DNA of 64,000 bases from Sphingobacteriales bacterium (GTDB lineage Bacteria > Bacteroidota > Bacteroidia > Chitinophagales > CAIOSU01). Location of the stretch: assembly GCA_027483645.1 (NCBI GenBank), contig JAIXUD010000002.1:1-64000 (forward strand). Reading direction: 5' to 3'. This document shows positions 17,466-25,228 of this stretch, one piece after another (position 1 is the stretch's first letter; each line of letters starts with the position of its first letter). A model generated the notes under the pieces. That model was not told the DNA's origin, ran no database searches, and worked only from the letters and a program-made list of their open reading frames with translations. Both the position numbers and the translations under genes were made by a program.

Positions 17466-18599
17466 ATGAGGATAGCTGTAAACACCCGTTTTTTGCTAAA
17501 AGGCAAGCTAGAAGGCATTGGTGTGTTTACCCACGAAAGCCTACAGCGCATTACCCGTGCTCACCCGGAGCATGAATTCATTTTCATATTCGATAGGCCT
17601 TTCGACCCATCTTTTATCTATTCCGACAACATTACCCCTGTAGTTATACCCCCACCAGCAAGGCACCCGGTGCTTTGGTATATTTGGTTTGAGTGGGCAT
17701 TGCCGATGGTGTTGCGCAAGTATAAGCCCGATGTATTGCTTTCGCCCGATGGCTTTCTGCCGCTATCGTCAAGCATACCCAGCCTATTGGTGATACACGA
17801 TTTGGCCTTTGAACATTACTCGGAGCATGTATCGGGGTTGGTGGGTAAGTTTTACCGCCGCTACACCCCGCAATATGCGAGGCGCGCCAGCCGAATAGCC
17901 ACCGTATCAACCTACAGCAAAATGGATATAGTGCAGCTGTACGGCATTGATGCAGCAAAGATTGATGTGGTGTATAACGGTATAAAAGACGTGTATAAAC
18001 CACTACCGCTTACTGCCCAACAAGTGGTGCGAGACCAATACACCGGCGGGGCCGAATATTTTGTATATGTTGGCTCCATTAACCCGCGTAAGAATACAGC
18101 TAGGCTTTTTCAGGCTTTTGATGCTTTTAAAAAACAGACCAATAGCCCCGATAAGCTGGTAATAGTAGGTGCGAAAGGCTGGCAATATGGCGAGATAATG
18201 GCTGCCTACAATGCCATGCAATATAAAAATGAGGTCATATTCACCGGTCATTTGGAAGGCGAGCAAGTGGCCACATTGGTGGCATCGGCTAGGGCGATGG
18301 TTTATGTGTCGTTATTTGAAGGGTTTGGTATTCCTATCGTGGAGGCTTTCGCTAGCGGCACGCCCGTTATTACCAGCAATACCAGCTCCATGCCCGAAGT
18401 AGCGGGTGATGCTGCCATCCTCATCGACCCCACATCCGTAAGCCAAATTACCGATGCGCTGTGCCGCATCTACCAACAGCCCGCAACGGCGGAAGCCCTC
18501 CGTGAGAGGGCTTCCATACAATTACAAAACTTCAGTTGGGACCAAACCGCCCAAAAGCTTTGGGAAAGCTTGATGCTTTCAATTAACGGGAAAATATAA
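17466..18599 (+). CDS. Glycosyltransferase family 4 (GT-B fold)
   Basis: 377-aa retaining glycosyltransferase. It has the N-terminal GT4 start (NTRFLLKGKLEGIGVFTHE), the mid-protein donor-binding switch VGSINPRKNTARLFQAF (about residues 200-216) and the C-terminal EX7E signature FEGFGIPIVEAFASG (about 283-297). It transfers a sugar from a nucleotide-diphosphate donor to a lipid-linked or protein acceptor on the cytoplasmic side. It lies 43 bases after the TPR gene on the same strand and closes the glycan cluster. Confidence 0.9.
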   Translation: MRIAVNTRFLLKGKLEGIGVFTHESLQRITRAHPEHEFIFIFDRPFDPSFIYSDNITPVVIPPPARHPVLWYIWFEWALPMVLRKYKPDVLLSPDGFLPLSSSIPSLLVIHDLAFEHYSEHVSGLVGKFYRRYTPQYARRASRIATVSTYSKMDIVQLYGIDAAKIDVVYNGIKDVYKPLPLTAQQVVRDQYTGGAEYFVYVGSINPRKNTARLFQAFDAFKKQTNSPDKLVIVGAKGWQYGEIMAAYNAMQYKNEVIFTGHLEGEQVATLVASARAMVYVSLFEGFGIPIVEAFASGTPVITSNTSSMPEVAGDAAILIDPTSVSQITDALCRIYQQPATAEALRERASIQLQNFSWDQTAQKLWESLMLSINGKI

Positions 18600-18609
18600 A
18601 CACGAAGTG

Positions 18610-18682
18610 CACTAAGAAAAAAATCCACAAAGAAAACTAAGTAAATATTATAGGCTTAGTGTTCTTTGTGGATTCCTTAGTG
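18610..18682. repeat. Imperfect inverted repeat (CCACAAAGA / TCTTTGTGG type)
   Basis: Two arms of about 30 bases (18610-18641 and 18655-18682) are near reverse complements around a 13-base AT loop, and TCTTTGTGG is repeated again at 18685-18693. It lies just after the glycosyltransferase stop and may act as a terminator or be a repeat-element remnant. Confidence 0.65.
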
Positions 18683-18750
18683 CTCTTTGTGGTTAAATAC
18701 ATGGCACTGTCAATAGCAAAAGGTAAGTCCCAAACTAATGTGGTACAAAC

Positions 18751-20127
18751 TTACTTCACCAACACCCCTGTGGCTACTTTGCCGCCTACATTTATTTTAT
18801 AGATGTAGCTGCCCGCAGGTAGTGCGCTGGCATCCCAATGCATTACGTTGTGGCCAGCTGTGGCCTGTGTGCCTATTGCAAGCAATTGGCGGCCAGCCAA
18901 ATCGTAGATGGCCAATGCTGCGGTGCTATCTTGCTCAGCAGTAAAACTGAACGTGGCAATATGCTGTACCGGATTAGGGTACACGCTCAAGCCTTCTAAT
19001 TTGGCTGGTTGCTGGCCAATGCCAGTAGGGCCACCTTCTTGATAGTATTGACGGCGCTCCATCATTTTTACCCAAGCACTACTGCTCCAATCATAGTCTT
19101 CTTGCAAAGTTTGGTTGCCATTCGCATCATAGCTGTAGCTGGTGCTAGCTAGGTTTAGCCAGTTGCCGCTACTTTTTTCTTGGGCAATGGTAGAGTCTAG
19201 GCGGGTGCCAGTATATAGGTATTCCATCTGCTCGCTTTCTTGCCATGCGCTACCATCCCAAACTTCTATCAACCAATCTTGCACCAATCCGTTTGTGCCA
19301 ACAGTGTAATAGGTTTGCTTCACGTTATCCCATGTTAATCCGTTCCACTGCTGCTTCAGGTGCTGTGCTAGGTGGTTGCGGTTGTCGTACATGTTCGTTT
19401 CCTTCGCGCTATTCTCAAATCCGCCCATAAAGTTGCCAGTTTCGGTGGTCATAGTAAGCACCATTCCGGCAGAGTTGTAGGTATAGGTAACCCTATCCAT
19501 GCCAACCCAACCACCTATAAATATTTGCGACTCAACGGTTGCGGGCAAGTCTTCGGCGTTGTAAGTAGTAAGCGTTTTTACTACTGGCTCCAGGCCGCTA
19601 CCTTGATCTTGGTAGATGGCTTCTTCTACTATCAAGTTGTTGGTGTAGCTATTTAGCATTTTCAGCGTTGTATCCCAACCAGTGCCATCGTGCTGCTCAT
19701 ATACTATACTTAACAGGTTTCCACCAGCATCGTAGGTCATAGCGGTGCGGCTATCTTGCACATAGCCCGGGCCAGCATAGTAGTAGCCGTTTACCCCAAT
19801 AGGGTTGCCATTGCTATCATACAAATTCACATTAAGGGTTGCGGGCTCCCAGCTAGTGCCCATCCACTGGTAAGTGTAGCTGCTATCCACATCATTGTTG
19901 GTGCTTATCTTGTATATATAAGTGGTACTGTCGGTAAAGTCGAACCCGGTTCCTTCGTCGGTTAGGTTGGTCTCGGCTATTAGGCGGTAGGCAACGCTGC
20001 TCGATTTTTGGGTAGGCAACTTCTTTTTCATGAACATTTTCACTGGCTTAGGCAGTATAATACCTTGCGCGAAAGTATTACTAGAAACAAAAAGTAAAAT
20101 AATAAGGGGTAATAAATTGCGAAACAT
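18751..20127 (-). CDS. Secreted repeat protein with T9SS type A sorting domain
   Basis: 458-aa exported protein. The signal peptide (about 1-20, ending FAQ) is followed by repeated strands rich in Tyr, Trp and Asn with YD-like turns (YDSNGNPIG, YDAGGNLLS, YDANGNQTL), so a beta-rich repeat fold distantly resembling RHS/YD repeats is likely. The last ~75 residues are a T9SS sorting domain (LSVYPNPV, YDLAGRQL, ALPAGSYIYKI). The function of the repeat region is not recognised. The frame stays open 51 codons upstream, but the ATG at 20127 directly precedes the hydrophobic signal. Confidence 0.85.
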   Translation of the reverse strand: MFRNLLPLIILLFVSSNTFAQGIILPKPVKMFMKKKLPTQKSSSVAYRLIAETNLTDEGTGFDFTDSTTYIYKISTNNDVDSSYTYQWMGTSWEPATLNVNLYDSNGNPIGVNGYYYAGPGYVQDSRTAMTYDAGGNLLSIVYEQHDGTGWDTTLKMLNSYTNNLIVEEAIYQDQGSGLEPVVKTLTTYNAEDLPATVESQIFIGGWVGMDRVTYTYNSAGMVLTMTTETGNFMGGFENSAKETNMYDNRNHLAQHLKQQWNGLTWDNVKQTYYTVGTNGLVQDWLIEVWDGSAWQESEQMEYLYTGTRLDSTIAQEKSSGNWLNLASTSYSYDANGNQTLQEDYDWSSSAWVKMMERRQYYQEGGPTGIGQQPAKLEGLSVYPNPVQHIATFSFTAEQDSTAALAIYDLAGRQLLAIGTQATAGHNVMHWDASALPAGSYIYKINVGGKVATGVLVK

Positions 20128-20230
20128 GATGTTTGATTTTAAAAGTTTTGTGAGGTTTAAATGGATTTCATTAATAATGATTCGATGGGCAAAGGCACGG
20201 TTTCCAGCCCAAAGTACTCTTGTATGGTTT

Positions 20231-20368
20231 TCATAAGTTTGATGGGGTTTGATCGGTTGTTGCCAAGGTGGTAGTGGCAACCGGCTTGGCCTTTTCGGTT
20301 GGGTTTCCGTAGAGCGATGCGAATAGGCATAGCACTACCAGTACGGGGAGTAGTAAATTCCGTATCAT
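20231..20368 (-). CDS. Small signal-peptide-like protein, 45 aa
   Basis: A short ORF encoding 45 residues: a hydrophobic segment (RNLLLPVLVVLCLFASLYG) at the N-terminus, then a Thr/Lys/Ala-rich tail without other features. It lies 103 bases upstream of the T9SS protein on the same strand. It could be a small exported peptide or the surviving 5-prime end of a longer gene. The codons look normal for this genome, but there is no independent support. Confidence 0.4.
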   Translation of the reverse strand: MIRNLLLPVLVVLCLFASLYGNPTEKAKPVATTTLATTDQTPSNL

Positions 20369-20390
20369 AAAATAATTTTATAGGTGTTGG

Positions 20391-20423
20391 AAAAAAGAAA
20401 GCCCGGCTTTGAGACCAGGCTTT
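20391..20423 (-). terminator. Intrinsic terminator, minus strand
   Basis: On the minus strand an AAAGCCTGG...CCGGGCTTT stem (one mismatch) is followed directly by a T-rich run. It closes off whatever is transcribed through the degenerate ORF at 20451-20582. Confidence 0.65.
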
Positions 20424-20450
20424 AACAATTTCAACGAAGCAGGGGCTTAT

Positions 20451-20582
20451 TTACTTCGTTATTATTCCGCGGGATTGTTTGCCGTCCAAAGTCAACACAA
20501 AAACGCAACCTCCGTTGGGCAGGTTGCCATTACGCAACCAAAAAAGTGGGTGACGGAGTATAACTAATTGATTATCAATCAT
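20451..20582 (-). pseudogene. Possible remnant of a T9SS sorting-domain protein (43 codons)
   Basis: The minus strand encodes 43 residues whose end (LPNGGCVFVLTLDGKQS, then RGIITK and stop) resembles the last strand pair of a type A T9SS sorting domain (LpnGvYvl.l..g...kiik). No matching upstream domain is found in 20583-20874, and the stretch also contains a 7-base inverted repeat (GCAACCT/AGGTTGC). A terminator follows 28 bases on. It is either a decayed gene end that kept its terminator or a structured repeat that resembles one by chance. The gap 20583-20874 shows nothing else recognisable. Confidence 0.3.
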
Positions 20583-20874
20583 AAAAATTTTTCGCAGTAA
20601 GGTCAGGAATTCTAATTTCCACTTCGCCAGAGGGTGCAGGGGTAACTGAATGTTCTTTATTGGATTTATTATATCCTATAATTACAATTCCGCCACGCTA
20701 TATTACAGTTAGAAAAAGACTTGTAAAGTGAATAGGAAAGCCACTTTAAGAGTGTCATCAGCACCCCAAAGGTAGCCTTCATATTCTAGTACCTCAATTT
20801 ATGGATTTTGAAATAGTAGAAACTATTATATACCTTAGAAACTCAAACACATTAACTAACCTAAAAACAACTGT

Positions 20875-21258
20875 ATGGAAGATGGAATTGGTATCGTAGG
20901 TATATTAGTATACCTCGGAATTGTAGTACTTATTATCGCTGGCTATTGGAAAACTTTCCAAAAAGCGGGTAAGCCAGGTTGGGCGGCAATAGTGCCCATT
21001 TACAATATTATAGTAATGTTAGAGATTGCTCGCAAACCAATGTGGTGGTTGCTGTTACTGTTTGTTCCGATAGCAAACTTTGTAGTGCTAATTATTATTA
21101 ATATTGAGATTGCTAAAGCATTCGGTAAAGGTACTGGCTTTGGTTTGGGCTTGGCATTCTTGTCCTTTATTTTTTATCCTATTTTGGGGTTTGGTGACGC
21201 GCAGTACGAAGGCAATAAATTTGCCGTTCCAGGAAGCGATCGCCTATTGGATGCCTGA
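20875..21258 (+). CDS. DUF5684-like small integral membrane protein
   Basis: 127-aa protein with four hydrophobic segments. The pattern W..F.KAGKPGWAAIVPIYN, then RKPMWWLLLLFVPIANFVVL, AKAFGKGTGFGLGLAFL and a closing FYPILGFGDAQYEGN is that of the DUF5684 family of inner-membrane proteins. Some relatives sit next to, or are fused with, signal peptidase I, but no such partner is present here. The function is unknown. A strong terminator follows the stop. Confidence 0.75.
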   Translation: MEDGIGIVGILVYLGIVVLIIAGYWKTFQKAGKPGWAAIVPIYNIIVMLEIARKPMWWLLLLFVPIANFVVLIIINIEIAKAFGKGTGFGLGLAFLSFIFYPILGFGDAQYEGNKFAVPGSDRLLDA

Positions 21259-21282
21259 TTCTATCCATGTTTTATGATAAAG

Positions 21283-21308
21283 AACCCGGCTTAAGGTCGG
21301 GTTTTTTT
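21283..21308 (+). terminator. Rho-independent terminator between converging genes
   Basis: A perfect AACCCG/CGGGTT stem (21283-21288 with 21298-21303) is followed by seven T. The T run overlaps the stop codon of ridA on the other strand, so the hairpin may serve both genes. Confidence 0.8.
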
Positions 21309-21693
21309 ATGCCTTTACCGCAATTACCGATATCTCCACGTTTACGCCCTTGGGCAGTCGCGCTACTTGCACGGTTTCGCGGGCTGGGGGTGCATCGCCT
21401 TTAAAGAAGGTAGCATATACCTCGTTCACTTGAGGGAAGTTATCCATATTGCTCAAAAAGATAGATGCTTTCACCACCTCATTCATCGTAAATCCTGCGG
21501 CTTCTACTACGGCTTTCACATTGGTTAGCACCAGTTCCGTTTCTGCTCTTATATCATCAATCTCCAAAGCACCGCTTTGCGGCACTATGGCTATTTGGCC
21601 CGAAGTGTATAATACACCATTTGCAACTATACCTTGGCTATAGGGGCCAATAGGCGCGGGGGCTTTCTCGGTATGGATTACGGTTTTCGGCAT
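21307..21693 (-). CDS. ridA: RidA family reactive intermediate/imine deaminase
   Basis: 128-aa member of the YjgF/YER057c/UK114 family that hydrolyses reactive enamine/imine intermediates made by PLP enzymes such as threonine dehydratase. The family hallmarks are present: IGPYSQ near the N-terminus, LYTSGQIA, VVKASIFL and the catalytic-arginine motif PPARETVQV (Arg about 105) before RLPKGVNVEISVIA. It is cytoplasmic and probably a trimer. It is divergent from the dehydrogenase-like gene 49 bases away. Confidence 0.95.
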   Translation of the reverse strand: MPKTVIHTEKAPAPIGPYSQGIVANGVLYTSGQIAIVPQSGALEIDDIRAETELVLTNVKAVVEAAGFTMNEVVKASIFLSNMDNFPQVNEVYATFFKGDAPPARETVQVARLPKGVNVEISVIAVKA

Positions 21694-21742
21694 ATTCTCT
21701 CAGGTTTTATTAATTTTAGCGAATCCCTAAAGATAATCAACT

Positions 21743-22414
21743 ATGGACATACTGGTATTAGGCGACAAAAGGCGTGCCACTGAATTGATGCTGCGCATAC
21801 CCAAATTGCACCAAGTAACCCATAGCACCAAGATTAACGATGCATCGCTACCGCGGTACAACATCATTTTCGACCTCAACTTTGATGATGACAGTAACAA
21901 CCTACAATACTACAGCTACTTGAGGAACAAGCTAATTGTGGTGGGAGCGGTAAAGACCCAACTTGCCGATGCTGTATTCAACTTTCATGGACAGGTAAAG
22001 TGTAACTTAATAGGGATGAATACTTTGCCATCTTTTATCAACCGCGATCTGTTGGAGTTGAGTATATTGAGCGACGAAATCCTAGAATTGGTGGAAAGTC
22101 TTTCACAGACGCTAAACTGGCCCTATAAGCTGGTTACCGATCGGGTAGGCATGGTTACCCCTAGGGTAATAATGATGATTATTAATGAGGCATGCTATAC
22201 GTTGCAAGAAGGTACCGCCGAAATAAAAGACATTGACAAAGCAATGAAGCTAGGCACCAATTACCCACATGGACCCTTTGAATGGGCCGATATGATTGGG
22301 ATAAAAGAGGTGTATGAAACACTGGATGCTCTATACCGCGACACCAAAGACGAGCGCTACAAAATATGCCCCCTGCTGAAAACGCATTATTTGAAGAAGA
22401 AAGGGTTTTATTGA
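21743..22414 (+). CDS. 3-hydroxyacyl-CoA dehydrogenase-like protein, probable pseudoenzyme
   Basis: 223-aa protein whose C-terminal half matches the 3HCDH C-terminal domain (INEACYTLQEGTAEIKDIDKAM, TNYPHGPFEWAD). The N-terminal Rossmann half is abnormally short and lacks the GxGxxG loop (it reads LVLGDKRRATEL). The catalytic histidine motif (normally G-H-F-x-N-P) reads GMNTLPSF, so an Asn (N93) stands in its place. The partner Glu (E105) is kept. The NR pair that normally contacts substrate reads PR (140-141). NAD-dependent dehydrogenation therefore looks unlikely. The reading frame is intact with normal codons, so it appears to be maintained for another role. Confidence 0.8.
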   Translation: MDILVLGDKRRATELMLRIPKLHQVTHSTKINDASLPRYNIIFDLNFDDDSNNLQYYSYLRNKLIVVGAVKTQLADAVFNFHGQVKCNLIGMNTLPSFINRDLLELSILSDEILELVESLSQTLNWPYKLVTDRVGMVTPRVIMMIINEACYTLQEGTAEIKDIDKAMKLGTNYPHGPFEWADMIGIKEVYETLDALYRDTKDERYKICPLLKTHYLKKKGFY

Positions 22415-22438
22415 ATGTACGAAGTGATTGTGTTATTG

Positions 22439-22592
22439 CCCTCACCTAGCCTCTCCCAAAGGGAGAGGGATTTTGTACTCCTCACCTTTCGGCTCGTTGC
22501 AAAATTACACATTGAGAAAATTTCAGCACCAAATCCTTGCCAGAGGCAAGGAGTCCTAAGTCCCTCTCCCTCAGGGAGAGGCTAGGTGAGGG
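22439..22592. repeat. MITE-like palindromic element with 32-bp terminal inverted repeats
   Basis: A 154-base element bounded by 32-base inverted repeats (22439-22470 and 22561-22592, about 30 of 32 matching). Each arm is itself a hairpin (CCTCTCCC/GGGAGAGG). The middle holds another perfect hairpin, CCTTGCC/GGCAAGG (22535-22551). It fills the gap between the dehydrogenase-like gene and the transketolase gene. A degenerate single arm recurs at about 31104-31133. Confidence 0.8.
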
Positions 22593-22596
22593 AATC

Positions 22597-23439
22597 TCAA
22601 TAATCCCCAATAGAACCATCCAATTGCGCCAGTGCTTCAGCCAATTGCTTGTCATCGGGGGCTATACCGTGCCATTTAGGGCTGCCTTCCATAAAGTCGA
22701 CGCCTTTGCCCATGGCGGTTTTCATAAGGATCATGATGGGTTTGCCTTTGCCAGTTAAGCCAACAGCTTCCTCAATGGTGGCCACCAGTTTTTGCATATT
22801 GTTGCCGTCGGTTTCCAAAACCGTCCAGCCAAATGCTTCCCATTTGGCTCGCAGGTTACCCAGGCTCAATACCTCTTCTACGTGGCCGTCAATCTGCGCA
22901 TCGTTGCAGTCTACTGCCGATATCAGGTTATCCACCTTATTATGGGCGGCATACATGGCCGCTTCCCATATTTGGCCTTCTTGCAATTCGCCGTCGCCAT
23001 GCAGGGTGAAAACCAGGTGCTTGTCTTTATTCAACTTTTTGGCCTGTGCGGCACCAAGCGCTACCGAAAGGCCTTGACCCAAAGAACCAGAAGCAATGCG
23101 GATGCCCGGCAAATGCTCCTTGGTGGTAGGGTGGCCTTGCAAGCGGCTATCAATATGGCGAAAAGTAGCCAACTCTTTTACTGGGAAGTACCCCGAACGG
23201 GCCAATACACTATAAAATACTGGGGAAATATGCCCATTGCTGAGGAAGAACAAATCCTCTCCCTTGCCATCCATAGAAAAGTTGTTGTTGTGGCGCAATA
23301 CGCGGAAATAAAGGGCAACAAGGTAATCGGTGCAGCCCAAAGAACCACCCGGGTGGCCCGATTGCGCACCGTGCACCATGCGTACAATATCGCGCCTTAC
23401 TTGGCTGGCGATTTTCTTCAGTTCTGCTACTTCGGCCAT
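22597..23439 (-). CDS. Transketolase N-terminal subunit
   Basis: 280-aa thiamine-diphosphate-binding half of a split transketolase (pentose phosphate pathway, two-carbon ketol transfer). Visible motifs are the SGHPGGSLG substrate/cofactor loop (about 27-35), LSNGHISP, GSLGQGLSVALG and the GDGELQEGQIWEA cofactor motif (about 149-161, with NDAQ following). The length suits the N-terminal subunit only. The C-terminal (pyrimidine-binding and C-domain) subunit normally follows directly, but is absent within this window on either side. The MITE-like element lies at the 3-prime end, where the partner gene would be expected. Confidence 0.92.
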   Translation of the reverse strand: MAEVAELKKIASQVRRDIVRMVHGAQSGHPGGSLGCTDYLVALYFRVLRHNNNFSMDGKGEDLFFLSNGHISPVFYSVLARSGYFPVKELATFRHIDSRLQGHPTTKEHLPGIRIASGSLGQGLSVALGAAQAKKLNKDKHLVFTLHGDGELQEGQIWEAAMYAAHNKVDNLISAVDCNDAQIDGHVEEVLSLGNLRAKWEAFGWTVLETDGNNMQKLVATIEEAVGLTGKGKPIMILMKTAMGKGVDFMEGSPKWHGIAPDDKQLAEALAQLDGSIGDY

Positions 23440-23636
23440 GGCTTTCGGGGGTGTTTTTTGGTAGTGGCAAAGATAAGGAATAAGTTATGACAGAGGTGAG
23501 ACGAGGTGCTAAGTTTCTACTTCGGCCCTTGGGAATTGTTAATAGTCAAATTTATCGGACATTTTTTACCCTCTGATATAATAAGGCATCTTTTGTGGCG
23601 TTTTAGGAGTATAAAAACAAAACAGAAACAGTGCCT

Positions 23637-23876
23637 ATGAACGAAATTTTTACCCACGAAGATTTAATACGCAAAGTTTATGGTGAAACGGGGGTGACTG
23701 AAAACCAGGCCATCCAAGAAGTTTGTGATACCAGTTTTGAAATTCAGGAAGAAATGGAAAGATTAGAACAGGTAAAGCAGTTTTTGGATACAGCGTGGAA
23801 ACGTCCCAGTGCCGCAATCATCAAAAACATAATGCGCTACAGCTTAGAACATAAGCTACAGGGCATGGCCAATTAA
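23637..23876 (+). CDS. Small conserved-type hypothetical protein, 79 aa
   Basis: A 79-aa acidic, helical protein (MNEIFTHEDLIRKVYGE...). The TSFEIQEEMERLEQVKQFLD segment is a likely amphipathic helix, and the end is basic. The frame allows a GTG two codons earlier, but ATG at 23637 is preferred. It stands alone between the transketolase gene and a strong terminator, so it is probably monocistronic. No family was recognised; the make-up resembles short cytoplasmic regulators. Confidence 0.65.
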   Translation: MNEIFTHEDLIRKVYGETGVTENQAIQEVCDTSFEIQEEMERLEQVKQFLDTAWKRPSAAIIKNIMRYSLEHKLQGMAN

Positions 23877-23900
23877 GAACAATTAATTTGCGCTATTACC

Positions 23901-23938
23901 AAAAAAGCGGGTACAACTAGGTTGTATCCCGCTTTTTT
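23901..23938 (+). terminator. Strong Rho-independent terminator
   Basis: AAAAAAGCGGG...CCCGCTTTTTT with inner TACAAC/GTTGTA pairing gives a stem of about 17 pairs with one bulge, then TTGTTTTG. It lies 24 bases after the small gene. Confidence 0.9.
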
Positions 23939-23954
23939 GTTTTGGGGTATTCGG

Positions 23955-23999
23955 AGGGCGATGCCCCCCGCTAGCAATCTTATGCCCCTTCAGGGCGTA
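23955..23999. repeat. REP-like GC-rich hairpin repeat
   Basis: GGGCGATGCCCCCC followed by GCTAGCAATCTTATGCCCC and CAGGGCG. The second half matches the GCTAACATTCTGATGCCCC portion of the element at 26977-27119. Confidence 0.55.
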
Positions 24000-24095
24000 C
24001 CGCATTATGGGTTAACAAATTGCCCATTGTGGATTAACTTTAAGATGCCTTGAGCTTGCGCCCACTCAACATTATCATCCTTATCACTATTTTTG

Positions 24096-24137
24096 AACTC
24101 GCAACCCGCAACCCGTAACTCGCAACCCGCAACTAAA
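24096..24137. repeat. Heptanucleotide tandem repeat abutting a start codon
   Basis: Six 7-base units (AACTCGC twice, AACCCGC twice, AACCCGT, AACTAAA) end one base before the ATG of the CoA-transferase at 24139. The array therefore occupies the whole ribosome-binding region. Same family as 688-715 and 4869-4903. Confidence 0.85.
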
Positions 24138-24138
24138 A

Positions 24139-25197
24139 ATGCTCCAGCACCTAACCGTAATTGAATTGGCAAGTGTATTGGCCGGGCCGGCGGTGGGTAT
24201 GTTTTTGGCGGAGCTGGGTGCGAAAGTGATAAAGGTAGAGCACCCCGCAATAGGAGACGTAACCCGCCAGTGGAAACTGCCCGCAGAGGATGCGCAAAGC
24301 GATATATCGGCATACTTTTGCTCGGTGAACTGGGGCAAGGAATACCGCCAAATCGACCTCAAAACAACTGAGGGCGAGCAGGAAGTTTATAACCTGATTG
24401 CTACGGCGGATGTAGTATTGAGCAACTTTAAAGCAGGCGATGATGTGAAGCTGGGCCTGGATTATGATACCCTTAAAGCCCTTAAGCCCAACCTGATATA
24501 CGCTAGCATCACGGGCTTTGGCCCTAACGATACGCGCACCGCCTTTGATGTGGTGCTACAAGCCGAGGCTGGGCTAATGTATATGAATGGCACCCCTGAA
24601 AGCGGACCCGTAAAGTGGCCGCTAGCCGTAGTGGACTTAATGGCGGCCCATCAGTTGAAAGAAGGTATATTGCTAGCCCTATTACAAAGGGAGCTTACTG
24701 GAAAAGGCGCTAAAGTAAGCGTATCACTATACGATGCTGCGGTGGCATCCCTTGCCAACCAAGCCACGAACTGGCTGATGGCGGGCCATGTGCCGCAGCG
24801 CATCGGCAGCTTGCACCCCAATATTGCTCCCTATGGCGAAACCCTTACTTGTGCAGACGGCAGGCAAATAGTGCTGGCCGTGGGCAGCAACCCGCAGTTT
24901 GAGGGCTTATGCAAAGCGCTGGGGTTAGAGGTTTTGATAATTGATTATAGATTTACCACCAATTCCAGCAGGGTGGTATATAGAATCGAGCTATTACAAT
25001 TGCTTCAGGAACAAGCAAGCACATGGCAACGCGATGATTTGCTACAAACTTTGCTAACCGCCAAAGTACCTGCGGGTGCCATCCGCAATATGCAGGAAGT
25101 ATTTGCCGAGCCTCGTGCCCAGCAGCTAGTGCTTAAGGAAGCGATACAAGGCAAGGCTACACAGCGAGTAGCTACCGCCGTGTTCAAGATTGAGTAA
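24139..25197 (+). CDS. Class III CoA-transferase (CaiB/BaiF family)
   Basis: 352-aa enzyme that moves CoA between carboxylic acids via an aspartyl-CoA thioester. It has the characteristic N-terminus VIELASVLAGPAVGMFLAELGAKVIKVE, the LSNFKAGDDVKLGLDYDTL block and the catalytic Asp candidate in AFDVVLQAEAG (about residue 138), followed by AVVDLMAAHQL. It is somewhat shorter than typical members (380-400 aa). The substrate is unknown, and no acyl-CoA dehydrogenase or racemase lies near. The heptad array ends one base before the ATG. Its stop overlaps the upstream open frame of the exporter gene. Confidence 0.9.
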   Translation: MLQHLTVIELASVLAGPAVGMFLAELGAKVIKVEHPAIGDVTRQWKLPAEDAQSDISAYFCSVNWGKEYRQIDLKTTEGEQEVYNLIATADVVLSNFKAGDDVKLGLDYDTLKALKPNLIYASITGFGPNDTRTAFDVVLQAEAGLMYMNGTPESGPVKWPLAVVDLMAAHQLKEGILLALLQRELTGKGAKVSVSLYDAAVASLANQATNWLMAGHVPQRIGSLHPNIAPYGETLTCADGRQIVLAVGSNPQFEGLCKALGLEVLIIDYRFTTNSSRVVYRIELLQLLQEQASTWQRDDLLQTLLTAKVPAGAIRNMQEVFAEPRAQQLVLKEAIQGKATQRVATAVFKIE

Positions 25198-25228
25198 TAG
25201 ATATTATTTCCCCTATTTTGTGCAACAT

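Noticed and set aside
22792-23490. 232-codon plus-strand ORF opposite transketolase
   Set aside because: Entirely antisense to a clear transketolase gene, with no domain or plausible composition.
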